Assembly: GCA_030691075.1 (NCBI GenBank)
Contig: JAUYFI010000063.1
Coordinates: 1 to 64,000 of the forward strand
Direction: 5' to 3'
From: Sulfurisoma sp.
Lineage (GTDB): Bacteria > Pseudomonadota > Gammaproteobacteria > Burkholderiales > Rhodocyclaceae
DNA: 64,000 nt
Each line of letters begins with the position of its first letter. The first letter of the stretch is position 1. Under the pieces are notes generated by a model. It was not told where the DNA came from. It searched no databases and saw only the letters and a program-made list of their open reading frames with translations. Shown one piece after another: positions 49,430-56,938 of the stretch. A program made the position numbers and the translations under genes.

Positions 49430-49597
49430 CTATTGATCGGCGCCCTGTGGGCCGAGTTCGATACAGGCGATGCCTTTCTCCTGCAAAGCTTCCTGGAGAA
49501 CCAGTCGATGGCTGAGCAGCAATTTCAGCACGGCCGCTTTTGCCTGATTGGGCATTCTTATCCAGATCACTGGCGGCGGCGCGCCATGAAATTTCAT
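49430..49597 (-). CDS. DUF5615-like PIN-type toxin with internal deletion
   Basis: A 55-residue frame overlapping the DUF433 stop (ATGA). It starts MKF, as DUF5615 proteins do, but jumps directly to HGAPPPVIWIRMPNQAKA, which belongs to the middle of the family (the PPPxVIxxR strand). About 50 residues holding the first acidic active-site motifs are missing. The frame remains open to the end, ELGPQGADQ. Probably inactive. Confidence 0.55.
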   Translation of the reverse strand: MKFHGAPPPVIWIRMPNQAKAAVLKLLLSHRLVLQEALQEKGIACIELGPQGADQ

Positions 49598-49821
49598 TGG
49601 GCGACGAGCTTGATCACGCCTTGTTCCCTTCTGGCCGCATAGGCCAGGCAGGCGCGTATGTCGGCGGGTTCGAGTTCGGGAAAATCCTCGAGAACCTCTG
49701 CTTCCGCCATGCCCTCGGCGAGCATGGCAAGAATGTCATAGACGGTGATGCGTAAGCCGCGGATGCAGGGACGCCCGCCTCTCTTGCCAGGTTCGAGAGT
49801 GATGCGATCGGAAATATTCAT
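49594..49821 (-). CDS. DUF433 antitoxin-like protein
   Basis: A 75-residue DUF433 protein: ITLEPGKRGGRPCIRGLRITVYDILAMLAEGMAEAEVLEDFPELEPADIRACLAYAA. DUF433 proteins carry a winged-helix-like fold and pair with DUF5615 PIN-like toxins. The partner (49430-49597) is present but has lost its catalytic core. GGAGG lies before ATG 49821. Confidence 0.88.
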   Translation of the reverse strand: MNISDRITLEPGKRGGRPCIRGLRITVYDILAMLAEGMAEAEVLEDFPELEPADIRACLAYAARREQGVIKLVAQ

Positions 49822-49870
49822 TGATCCCTCCTGAGATTGGGTTGCCTGCATGGAGACTTTACACGAACGG

Positions 49871-49896
49871 AAAAAGTCGGCGCTGGCGGGACGGCG
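49871..49896 (+). repeat. Dispersed repeat, short form, intergenic
   Basis: AAAAAGTCGGC then GCTGGCGGGACGGCG, exact consensus, between the DUF433 gene and the stop codon of the giant surface protein. Confidence 0.85.
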
Positions 49897-49900
49897 GGGG

Positions 49901-52900
49901 TCAGGGCAGCCATGTGGTGAAAAAGTCGGTAATGTCGATTTCCTGGTCGCTGGTGCTCTGGCTATTGGTGAATCCCAGCCGCGTGGTGCGGAAGGCCGAC
50001 TGATAGCAGACATTGTCGATGCCGCAGAACTGATTTCCGGTACAACTGACATTGCTACCGCAGGACGTGGTGCTCCGGATGTCGAACACCTTCTTGCTGT
50101 CGTACAGATTTGGCTTCTGGCCAGTGTAGCAATAGCGCAACCCGTCGGTTTCGATGCCGCCGCACGACTGGCCATCGGGGTTGCTGGACGGGCAGGTGCC
50201 GCCGGCGAGACACACGCTGTGCCTGATTACCGGGTCGAGCTGGTTCATGGAGCGGGTGGTGATTTTCATGCGAGCGATCTGGTTGGCGGTGGTGACGCTG
50301 TCGGGCAACTTCCAGACTTTCGTCGTCATGGTGGCTGAATAGATATTGTTGGACGGGAATGCAATGGCGTCGATGACGATATTGCTCGTGTCCGGTGTGG
50401 CGTCACCGCTCAGGCGCCAGTAACTTCCGGTGCCGCTGGTGGAGAACCACATCGCGCCGTCTTTCAGGCCCGCTGCCGTGTTTTCGAAGACGGCCCGGCT
50501 CCAGGTGCCGGTACTGGCGGTATAAACGCCGTTCTGCCTGGCATCCGTCTGGCCCTTGAGCAGCACGCGATCTCCGGATACCAGCACGACGCCATCGACG
50601 GTTTGCAGCCCGGTCAGGGCCAAGTTGGTGGTGGCAACGGCCTTGACCGGTTCGCGAAAGCGCGAAATCACCAGTTCGCTGCTGCCGATGACGGGCGCTT
50701 CGAGGTTTTGTAGCCGCCACAGGCTGCCGCGGTACGTCATACCTTCCTTGATGAACCATGAGGTGCCGGGAGGCAGGTCGGCGCCTTCGTCCGCGTTCGC
50801 CGCGCGTGGCCACGTACCGGCCGATGCGATGTAGATGCCGTTGGTCCTGGCGTCGGTCTGTCCCGCGACCAGCACCGTGTCGCCTGCCTGCACTGCGATC
50901 GAATCGATGGTCGGCAGTCCGGCGAGGGAAGCGAGGTTGGCGGTGGCCACTACCCTGATCAGCCGGCTGTTGTCGTCGCGCCCGGCGTAGGCGGAACGCT
51001 CGATTTCGACGCGAACGTGCGTGTCCACGTCAGTCGAGACGTTGAGCGGGGCCAGTGCCGGTGGCAGATAGGGCGGCGGGTAGGGGGCGAAGTAGTAGCT
51101 GTCGTCCAGCCCGGGTGTCGCCGGATTGTCGATTCGCGGCGGATTCAGCGGTGGCGGACGCACCGCCGGAGCGGTCGGTAATTGTCCATGGACGTTGTCG
51201 TCCTCTTCCGGGTTGAGCTTGCAAATGGTGTCCGCGTCGCAGAAGCTCGGCGACGGACAGAACCAGCCTTCCCCGCACGCATAGCCGGTGCTGATCGGCG
51301 ATTCGCCTCCCCAATAGGTGAGAGCGAAGTGGTACCCGGAGTAATCGGGATCGGAGCGGCCGTTGGCAAGCGTGCGCAAGGTCCACGGCGAGTTCAGATA
51401 GCGCCCGGGGTAGAAACCGTCGGGAACGAAGCTGGCGTCCGGGTTGTCCTCGTGGTTCTTCCGGGTATCGAACTCCAGCCCGATCTTGGGGTACAGGATG
51501 GGAGAAAAGGCAGTACCGTTGTTGCCCGAATAGCCGAGATGCTGCTCGCCTGCGCCACAACGACTGGTGGAGTTGCGGTCGCCATCGACGGCGGCGAAGA
51601 CGAAACCATCGCCGCGATCCTTGATGTTGAGCTTGAAGTAGCTGCGGAAGCCGCTGCCCGTGGCGCGCGCTTCCGGGGTCCAGGCGCAGCCGAACAGTTT
51701 GGCGGCGGCGAAGCCTTGGTCGGACTCGATATCCTGGCGACCGAGCGTCAGCGTGCGGGTTGTGGGGTCGTAGCGTATCAGGTCATCGGCGGGTGCGAGC
51801 GCCGATGGCGCTTCGGTGAAGCTTGCACCGGCGGGGATGCAGCGAACGATGTCCTGTGATGCCGTCTGCGCGGCGGACACCCGTGCGAACTGGCTGGCGC
51901 CGGCGAAGGCGGTGCCGGTGGCGGTAAAGCTGGTCAGGTTGCTGCCATCGAGGTATTGGGACGGGGTATTTTTTTCGGTGGTTGTGCTGCGCGATTGTGA
52001 AGCGGTGTCGCGCTGACTCGCAAAGACCAGCGTTCCGGCACAGGACTGTGGCGGGGCGCCATCGACCGTGACGGTGAAGCTGCCCGTGTTCGGCTTGGCG
52101 ACGAAGATGAGTTCCGCATAATGGCTGAAGTAGCCCAGCGGGTCCCGGGCGTCGTCGTAACAGGCGCTGGTCGGAACCCGGCCGGCACTCTTGTCGCCCG
52201 GTGTCGTGTAACCGTCGATGGTCGCCGGAGTGAAACCGGGGCCCGCCGCAATCTGGTCGCGCAAGCAGCCCACCATGCGATCGAGCATCGAGTTGATGTC
52301 GGTGCGGAAGTAGGATGATTTTCGCAGGGAGCCGAAAAGGGTGCCGCTGGTCACCGGTAGTGATCGCTGAGTATTGTTTAGCGCTGCATCGACGTAATGC
52401 GCGACATCGTAGTTGCCCTTGCACTCCGGAGCATCGTTGGAAGCTATGCGGCCAATATTGTCGAATGCGGCCCCCGCGGAGAAAATTACCGCGATCGGCC
52501 GCTCGTGTGCATTGATTGCGGCAAGGGAGGCAAGTCCGCTGCCGATGACAACATCCGGCACTGCCGGTGTGTCCCAGTTCATCGCAGTCGCCGTGGAACC
52601 TACCGCGCGATGCGTGGCGGAGATGGCGTACCACAGGCATTCTCCATGGCCGTCGCGCAATGGCCCGGTACCGACCGTCTTCCACGGGAAGCGCCCGACG
52701 ATCACCGTGCTTCCGGATATTCCCGCGGGGTTGATCTTCGCGCAGCCTTCGCTGGTGCATGGCTGGTTGAGAAGGTTCGCGTTCAGGTTAACGCTTTCCC
52801 CGAGGTCAGGCAAAGGCAGATAGCCATACATTGCCGCGGGGTCGCCGGTGGCGTTTTGTTGCTCGCGGTACTGGAGCGCGTAGCCCACTATGGCATCCCG

Positions 52901-53062
52901 CGCCTGGGCCAGCGCCTCCTGCGTCTGCCTGTCCCGCCGTGCCTGCATCTCCTCGGGCGTCAGGCTTGTCAGCAGATAGCTGAGCGCGCCGATCACCACA
53001 ACGATGAGAAAGATCATCAGCGCGGCGCCGCGCTGGCGACGAGGAATTCGCCGTGCCGCCAT
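49901..53062 (-). CDS. Large pilus-associated surface protein with lectin-like and tail-fibre-like repeats
   Basis: A 1053-residue protein. RQRGAALMIFLIVVVIGALSYLL is an N-terminal membrane anchor like that of PilX/MshP-type proteins. A middle part (about 475-620) including SYFKLNIKDRGDGFVFAAVDGD and KIGLEFDTRKN resembles legume-lectin-like beta sandwiches. A proline-rich stretch follows. Two tandem repeats (about 730-880) of type GDTVLVAGQTDARTNGIYIAS resemble phage tail-fibre modules. The C-terminus is cysteine-rich. It may correspond to the large MshQ-like gene of MSHA loci, but I cannot confirm homology. The start codon ATG 53062 lies inside a dispersed-repeat copy. Confidence 0.7.
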   Translation of the reverse strand: MAARRIPRRQRGAALMIFLIVVVIGALSYLLTSLTPEEMQARRDRQTQEALAQARDAIVGYALQYREQQNATGDPAAMYGYLPLPDLGESVNLNANLLNQPCTSEGCAKINPAGISGSTVIVGRFPWKTVGTGPLRDGHGECLWYAISATHRAVGSTATAMNWDTPAVPDVVIGSGLASLAAINAHERPIAVIFSAGAAFDNIGRIASNDAPECKGNYDVAHYVDAALNNTQRSLPVTSGTLFGSLRKSSYFRTDINSMLDRMVGCLRDQIAAGPGFTPATIDGYTTPGDKSAGRVPTSACYDDARDPLGYFSHYAELIFVAKPNTGSFTVTVDGAPPQSCAGTLVFASQRDTASQSRSTTTEKNTPSQYLDGSNLTSFTATGTAFAGASQFARVSAAQTASQDIVRCIPAGASFTEAPSALAPADDLIRYDPTTRTLTLGRQDIESDQGFAAAKLFGCAWTPEARATGSGFRSYFKLNIKDRGDGFVFAAVDGDRNSTSRCGAGEQHLGYSGNNGTAFSPILYPKIGLEFDTRKNHEDNPDASFVPDGFYPGRYLNSPWTLRTLANGRSDPDYSGYHFALTYWGGESPISTGYACGEGWFCPSPSFCDADTICKLNPEEDDNVHGQLPTAPAVRPPPLNPPRIDNPATPGLDDSYYFAPYPPPYLPPALAPLNVSTDVDTHVRVEIERSAYAGRDDNSRLIRVVATANLASLAGLPTIDSIAVQAGDTVLVAGQTDARTNGIYIASAGTWPRAANADEGADLPPGTSWFIKEGMTYRGSLWRLQNLEAPVIGSSELVISRFREPVKAVATTNLALTGLQTVDGVVLVSGDRVLLKGQTDARQNGVYTASTGTWSRAVFENTAAGLKDGAMWFSTSGTGSYWRLSGDATPDTSNIVIDAIAFPSNNIYSATMTTKVWKLPDSVTTANQIARMKITTRSMNQLDPVIRHSVCLAGGTCPSSNPDGQSCGGIETDGLRYCYTGQKPNLYDSKKVFDIRSTTSCGSNVSCTGNQFCGIDNVCYQSAFRTTRLGFTNSQSTSDQEIDITDFFTTWLP

Positions 53063-53074
53063 CGCCGACTTTTT
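53049..53074 (-). repeat. Dispersed repeat, short variant, supplying a start codon
   Basis: Minus strand AAAAAGTCGGC then GATGGCGGCACGGCG. The consensus GCTGG has become GATGG, producing the ATG used as start of the 1053-residue gene; the preceding mshK-like stop codon lies within the A-rich end. Confidence 0.65.
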
Positions 53075-53522
53075 ACTTTTTGACCGGGGCGGCCGGCCGG
53101 TGAATGCCGATTTGCCCGCCCGCCAGGCCGCCGGCGGTTTCGCGCGTGGCGCGGTTGATGGTCTCGCCGACCTTGAGTTCGGCCGGTGTTTCCTCGCCGG
53201 CGCGCAGCACGGCGCGGCCGGGCTGGCGCGCGGCAAGGTCGGCGGTGACGCCGGCGGGCGCGGCCTGGTCGTGCTGGGCGTGGCTGTTGATCCAGACGGT
53301 GCGCTTGCCCGACGAGCGGACGACGACGCCGTCGAGTCTCATGCTGGCGCCCTCGAGCGTTTGCGCTTCCTGGATATTGAGCTGACGCTGGCGCTCGAGC
53401 GTGGCACGCTTTTCCGGTGCGAAGAAGAGTCGGCCGAGGGATGCGCCGCCGTTGTCGGTCGCGGCAACCGCGCCGCCCGAGAGCAGCAGCGGGATCAGCA
53501 GCAGAATGGGGCGCGCACTCAC
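53073..53522 (-). CDS. MshK-like periplasmic pilus protein
   Basis: A 149-residue exported protein with signal peptide (RPILLLIPLLLSGGAVAA), a short beta domain (EGASMRLDGVVVRSSGKRTVWINSH), and a C-terminal tail. The segment LDGVVVRSSGKRTVWING is typical of MshK-type and related small pilus biogenesis proteins. GTG 53522 overlaps the stop of the upstream PilO-like gene. Identity with MshK is based on gene order (I-J-K) and this motif. Confidence 0.6.
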   Translation of the reverse strand: MSARPILLLIPLLLSGGAVAATDNGGASLGRLFFAPEKRATLERQRQLNIQEAQTLEGASMRLDGVVVRSSGKRTVWINSHAQHDQAAPAGVTADLAARQPGRAVLRAGEETPAELKVGETINRATRETAGGLAGGQIGIHRPAAPVKK

Positions 53523-54139
53523 TTCTTCTCCCGCAATGTGATCCAGTCGATGTCGCAGTCGGCCTTGAGCTGTGCCTGGGTGCCGCGCGCGTTGCCGGCG
53601 GCAGGCGCGATGCGTTCGACAGTGCACTGGCGAACAACGATCAGAGCGCGCACGTTGGCACGCAGGTCGGCGAGGAATCCGAGCAGGTCGCCCTCGTGCA
53701 GCAGCTGCATCTGCAATTTCATGGTGCTGGACATGAATTCGTAGCCGCCGCCGGCCGCGCCTTCAGGCAGCAGCGCCGCTTCCACGGTTCGCTGCGGCAT
53801 CAGTTCGTACTGCACGTCGATCAGCTTGCGCGCGACCTTGATCTGGGCGATGCGCTCGATCCAGTCGAGGCGCTGCTCCTCGGTGACGTAGCCGCGGTTG
53901 ACGAGCGCCTGGTAGCGGGAAATCTTGCCGCGGATTTCCTGCTCCTCCTCGCGGGCGCGGGCGAGCTTGTTGCGGATATCGCCGCGCTCGGCCTCGACCT
54001 TCTGCGCCGCCGCCCTGGCGACCCGGGTGGTTTGCAGCGAACCGAACACGACGGCGGCGCCGAGCAGGGCGAGCACCACGAGGATGAGCAGGCTCCACTG
54101 GATGCGGCGGAAGTCGTCGCGGGAAACCGTCATGCTCAT
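53519..54139 (-). CDS. MshJ/PilO-like pilus assembly protein
   Basis: A 206-residue bitopic protein: one N-terminal helix (IQWSLLILVVLALLGAAVVF), a long coiled coil (about 45-100), and a ferredoxin-like periplasmic domain (LLGFLADLRANVRALIVVRQ). This is the PilO/MshJ architecture. ATG 54139 overlaps the preceding stop (ATGA). It would link the cytoplasmic assembly platform to the secretin. Confidence 0.75.
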   Translation of the reverse strand: MSMTVSRDDFRRIQWSLLILVVLALLGAAVVFGSLQTTRVARAAAQKVEAERGDIRNKLARAREEEQEIRGKISRYQALVNRGYVTEEQRLDWIERIAQIKVARKLIDVQYELMPQRTVEAALLPEGAAGGGYEFMSSTMKLQMQLLHEGDLLGFLADLRANVRALIVVRQCTVERIAPAAGNARGTQAQLKADCDIDWITLREKK

Positions 54140-55704
54140 GATGCGCTCCGCGCAATGCGCAGGGAAAACTGCGGCGCCTGGATCAGCGCCACGGCCTCGG
54201 CGCTGCTCTTGATCGACTTGGCCGAGTCGGCCTCGAAGGACTGTTTGAGTACCTGCACATGTAGCTTGCGGGTTCGCAAATGCTCGACGAAGACGTCGAC
54301 GGCGGCGCGCTGGGCGCGCGGATCGCTGGCCAGCCCGATCGGTAGCTGGGCATGGAGCTCGACGGACTCGGCGACACTCGCCGGAAATGCCATGATCCCG
54401 GAGGTTGGCACTGGAGTCGGCACCCCAAGGGTACTTCCTTCGGGGCGCGCTGGCGCGGCGCCGCCCTTGCCGCCGAGCGTCCAGTCCAGTCGCACCAGTT
54501 CGACGCGCGGCGATTCCCGCAGCGCCTGGCTGATGGCGACATACATCGGCTCCGGCCCCGCCGCCTGTTGCAGCAGGCGGTCGTAGCGGCCGACCACGGC
54601 CCGCAGGTTGTCGTTGGAGAGGGGAATCTTCGGCAGCGCCTGCAGGATCGCGTCGTAGCGGCCGCGGTCGGCGGCGGTCTGGGTGGCCGTGTCGGCGCTG
54701 CGTCCGCTGATGGACTGGTATTCGATGACCTGGCGGCCGGCGAACAGCAGGCAGGCACCGAAAATGGTCAGGCCGGCGGTGCGCAGGCCGAAGCGGACCT
54801 GGCCGAGACGAAAGAAGTGCCGGTCCGCGGCGGGCGCGAACTGCTCGCGCGGCGGCTGCCGCGCCAGCAGATGCAGGAACAGCGATTCGGCCAGCGTGTC
54901 CTTGGGCGGTGTCTTGAGGCCGAGCTTGCCGGATAGTGCCAGCAGGTCGGTGAACTCGAAATGGATCGAGCCGGTGTCGACGCAGGTTTCGCGGAAGATG
55001 CCTATCTGGGCGGGATGCACCAGCACATGGGTGGTGATCTGGCTGCCGCGCCCGATCAGGCGCTGGCCGGCCATGTACTGGTACATCTTTTCCGACTCGA
55101 CGGCGCAGGTGAGCGCCATTTCCTCGGTCGAGCCGGTGACCAGCGGCGTCAGGCGCGAGAAGGCGATCTGGCCGTTGTCGAACAGCGTCTGCCGCACGCC
55201 GCCGCGCGTCACCGAGACCAGCAGGAAGCGCTGGGCGTGGGCGGCCAGCAGCGGCGGCAGCGCGGCCGATACCATGGGCAGGCTGAACAGCCCGGCCAGT
55301 TGGCCTTCGGCCTGGCGCAAGGCGGCCAGCCACGGCTCGATCTGGGGTGCCCGGGTCAGCGCCGTGTACAGCATGCGCTCGTCGCGACGCCCCTCCCGCT
55401 TTCGTCCGAGCGACACGGCCAGGGCGTAGGGTGTGCCGTAGAAGTACTGGGAAAGCTTGCGCTGGATCAGGGCAAAGCGGTCGCCGCCCTGGACGTAGGG
55501 AACCTCCTCGATCTGGAAGCCTTCCTCGGCGACGTCGGCGAGGATGTGGAACAGGCTTCCGCGGGCCTTCGTTGCATATTCGCCGAAGGCCTCGAAACCG
55601 GTGGCATCCGGCGCGAACTCGGCTTCGCAGTGCAGGTGGCCGCCGGCCCAGCGGTAGGCGATCAGGCTGGCGGCGTCGAGAAACAGCAGGCGGCGGGCGG
55701 GCAT
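54136..55704 (-). CDS. MshI-like (PilM-PilN-type) pilus assembly protein
   Basis: A 522-residue protein. The first about 320 residues resemble a PilM/GspL actin-like fold, followed by a single membrane helix (RTAGLTIFGACLLFAGRQVI) and a PilN-like periplasmic part with coiled coil. Fusing PilM- and PilN-like halves is seen in some MSHA and GspL-type proteins. APARPEGSTLGVPTPVP near residue 420 is encoded by a long dispersed-repeat copy. It lies between mshG and the PilO-like gene. Confidence 0.65.
   Translation of the reverse strand: MPARRLLFLDAASLIAYRWAGGHLHCEAEFAPDATGFEAFGEYATKARGSLFHILADVAEEGFQIEEVPYVQGGDRFALIQRKLSQYFYGTPYALAVSLGRKREGRRDERMLYTALTRAPQIEPWLAALRQAEGQLAGLFSLPMVSAALPPLLAAHAQRFLLVSVTRGGVRQTLFDNGQIAFSRLTPLVTGSTEEMALTCAVESEKMYQYMAGQRLIGRGSQITTHVLVHPAQIGIFRETCVDTGSIHFEFTDLLALSGKLGLKTPPKDTLAESLFLHLLARQPPREQFAPAADRHFFRLGQVRFGLRTAGLTIFGACLLFAGRQVIEYQSISGRSADTATQTAADRGRYDAILQALPKIPLSNDNLRAVVGRYDRLLQQAAGPEPMYVAISQALRESPRVELVRLDWTLGGKGGAAPARPEGSTLGVPTPVPTSGIMAFPASVAESVELHAQLPIGLASDPRAQRAAVDVFVEHLRTRKLHVQVLKQSFEADSAKSIKSSAEAVALIQAPQFSLRIARSAS
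54415..54460 (+). repeat. Dispersed repeat, long form, inside the mshI-like gene
   Basis: AGTCGGC, then the 27-bp insert with CCCCAAGGGTACTTCCTT and GGGG, then GCTGGCGCGGCG. In frame, read PARPEGSTLGVPT. Confidence 0.8.
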
Positions 55705-55726
55705 GGCGGCGGAGGGTACGAGTGGG

Positions 55727-56929
55727 TCAGGTCTTGAGCTTGGTGATGATGTCGTAGATCGGGCCGAGCACCGCCAGCATGACCCAGCCGAGAATGACGC
55801 CGACCACCAGCGTCATTGCCGGTTCGATCATGGCCTGCACGCGCTCGATCGATTCCTTGACGTCGCGATTGTAGAAGTAGCTGACGTTGATGAGGGCGGT
55901 ATCGAGGCCACCGGTATTCTCGCCGACGCGCAGCATGCGGATCACCAGCGGCGGAAACAAGCCTGCGTTGCGGAAGGCCTCGGTGATGCTCTGGCCTTCG
56001 CCGATCATGGCGCCCACCCGTTCCAGGCCTTCCTTGATGACGAGATTGCCGACGGCGGTTTCGGTGGCACGGATCGATTCGAGCACGGTGATGCCCGAAC
56101 CATACATCATCGCGAACAGGCCGGCGAAGCGCGAGAGGATGATTTTGCGCAGGATGTCGCCGAGCAGCGGGATCCGCAGCTTGACGCCGTCGAAGCGGTG
56201 GCGTGCCCGCGGGCTCGAATGAACGGCGACGGCGATGGCGATGGCGGCCGCGATGGGCAGGCCGATCACGATGTACCAGTAATTGACGAAAAAATCGGAC
56301 GTCATGATCAGCAGCCTGGTTTGCATCGGCAGTTCCTGCCCCATGTTCTTGATGAAACCGGCCATTCTCGGCACGAGGTAGATCATCATGAAGAGAGTGA
56401 CGCCCAGCACCACGGAGCCGAGGAAGGCGGGGTACATGACGAGCTTCTTGGTGTGGGCGGCGAGTTCGTCCTGCCACTTGAGGGCCTCGACCAGGCTCTT
56501 CAGCACCTCCGGCAGGTTGCCGGTGTCCTCGCCGGCGCGGATCAGGCTCTGGAACACGCCATCGAAGACGCGCGGGGACTCGGCCATGGCCTGTGACAGC
56601 GTGTCGCCGCCCTCGATGCTTTCGATCATGCTGGCGATTGTCTCGCGGAATTGCGGGTGGGCCATGCTGTCGCGCAGGTCGGCGAGGCTCTCGACGATGG
56701 GCACGCCGGCGCGGGTGAGTTGCTCGAGATGGAAGCAGAAGTTGATCAGCTCGCGCCGCGGCACCTTGGCGGCGAAGAAGGCGCTGCCCTGCGAGACGGG
56801 ATTGCCGTTGATGAAGTCCAGCCCCATGCGCTTGAGGCGCATTTCGAGGTCGATGGGATTGATCGCATCCAGGCGGCCGAAGACGACGCGGCCGTTGTCG
56901 TTCATGGCCTTGTAGGCGTAGAGGGCCAT
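55727..56929 (-). CDS. mshG: Type IV pilus/T2SS inner-membrane platform protein MshG (GspF family)
   Basis: A 400-residue GspF/PilC protein with two GspF domains and three membrane helices. ELINFCFHLEQLTRAGVPIVESL and LSRFAGLFAMMYGSGITVLES are the hallmark segments in each domain. It forms the platform turned by the ATPase. It is 9 bp downstream of mshE and 22 bp upstream of the mshI-like gene. Confidence 0.93.
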   Translation of the reverse strand: MALYAYKAMNDNGRVVFGRLDAINPIDLEMRLKRMGLDFINGNPVSQGSAFFAAKVPRRELINFCFHLEQLTRAGVPIVESLADLRDSMAHPQFRETIASMIESIEGGDTLSQAMAESPRVFDGVFQSLIRAGEDTGNLPEVLKSLVEALKWQDELAAHTKKLVMYPAFLGSVVLGVTLFMMIYLVPRMAGFIKNMGQELPMQTRLLIMTSDFFVNYWYIVIGLPIAAAIAIAVAVHSSPRARHRFDGVKLRIPLLGDILRKIILSRFAGLFAMMYGSGITVLESIRATETAVGNLVIKEGLERVGAMIGEGQSITEAFRNAGLFPPLVIRMLRVGENTGGLDTALINVSYFYNRDVKESIERVQAMIEPAMTLVVGVILGWVMLAVLGPIYDIITKLKT

Positions 56930-56938
56930 GGTGGAGTC

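Noticed and set aside
49915-49935. AAAAAGTCGGTAATG near the end of the large protein gene as another repeat copy
   Set aside because: Only the first nine to ten bases match; it encodes the end of the protein (DITDFFTTW) and the second half of the repeat is missing.
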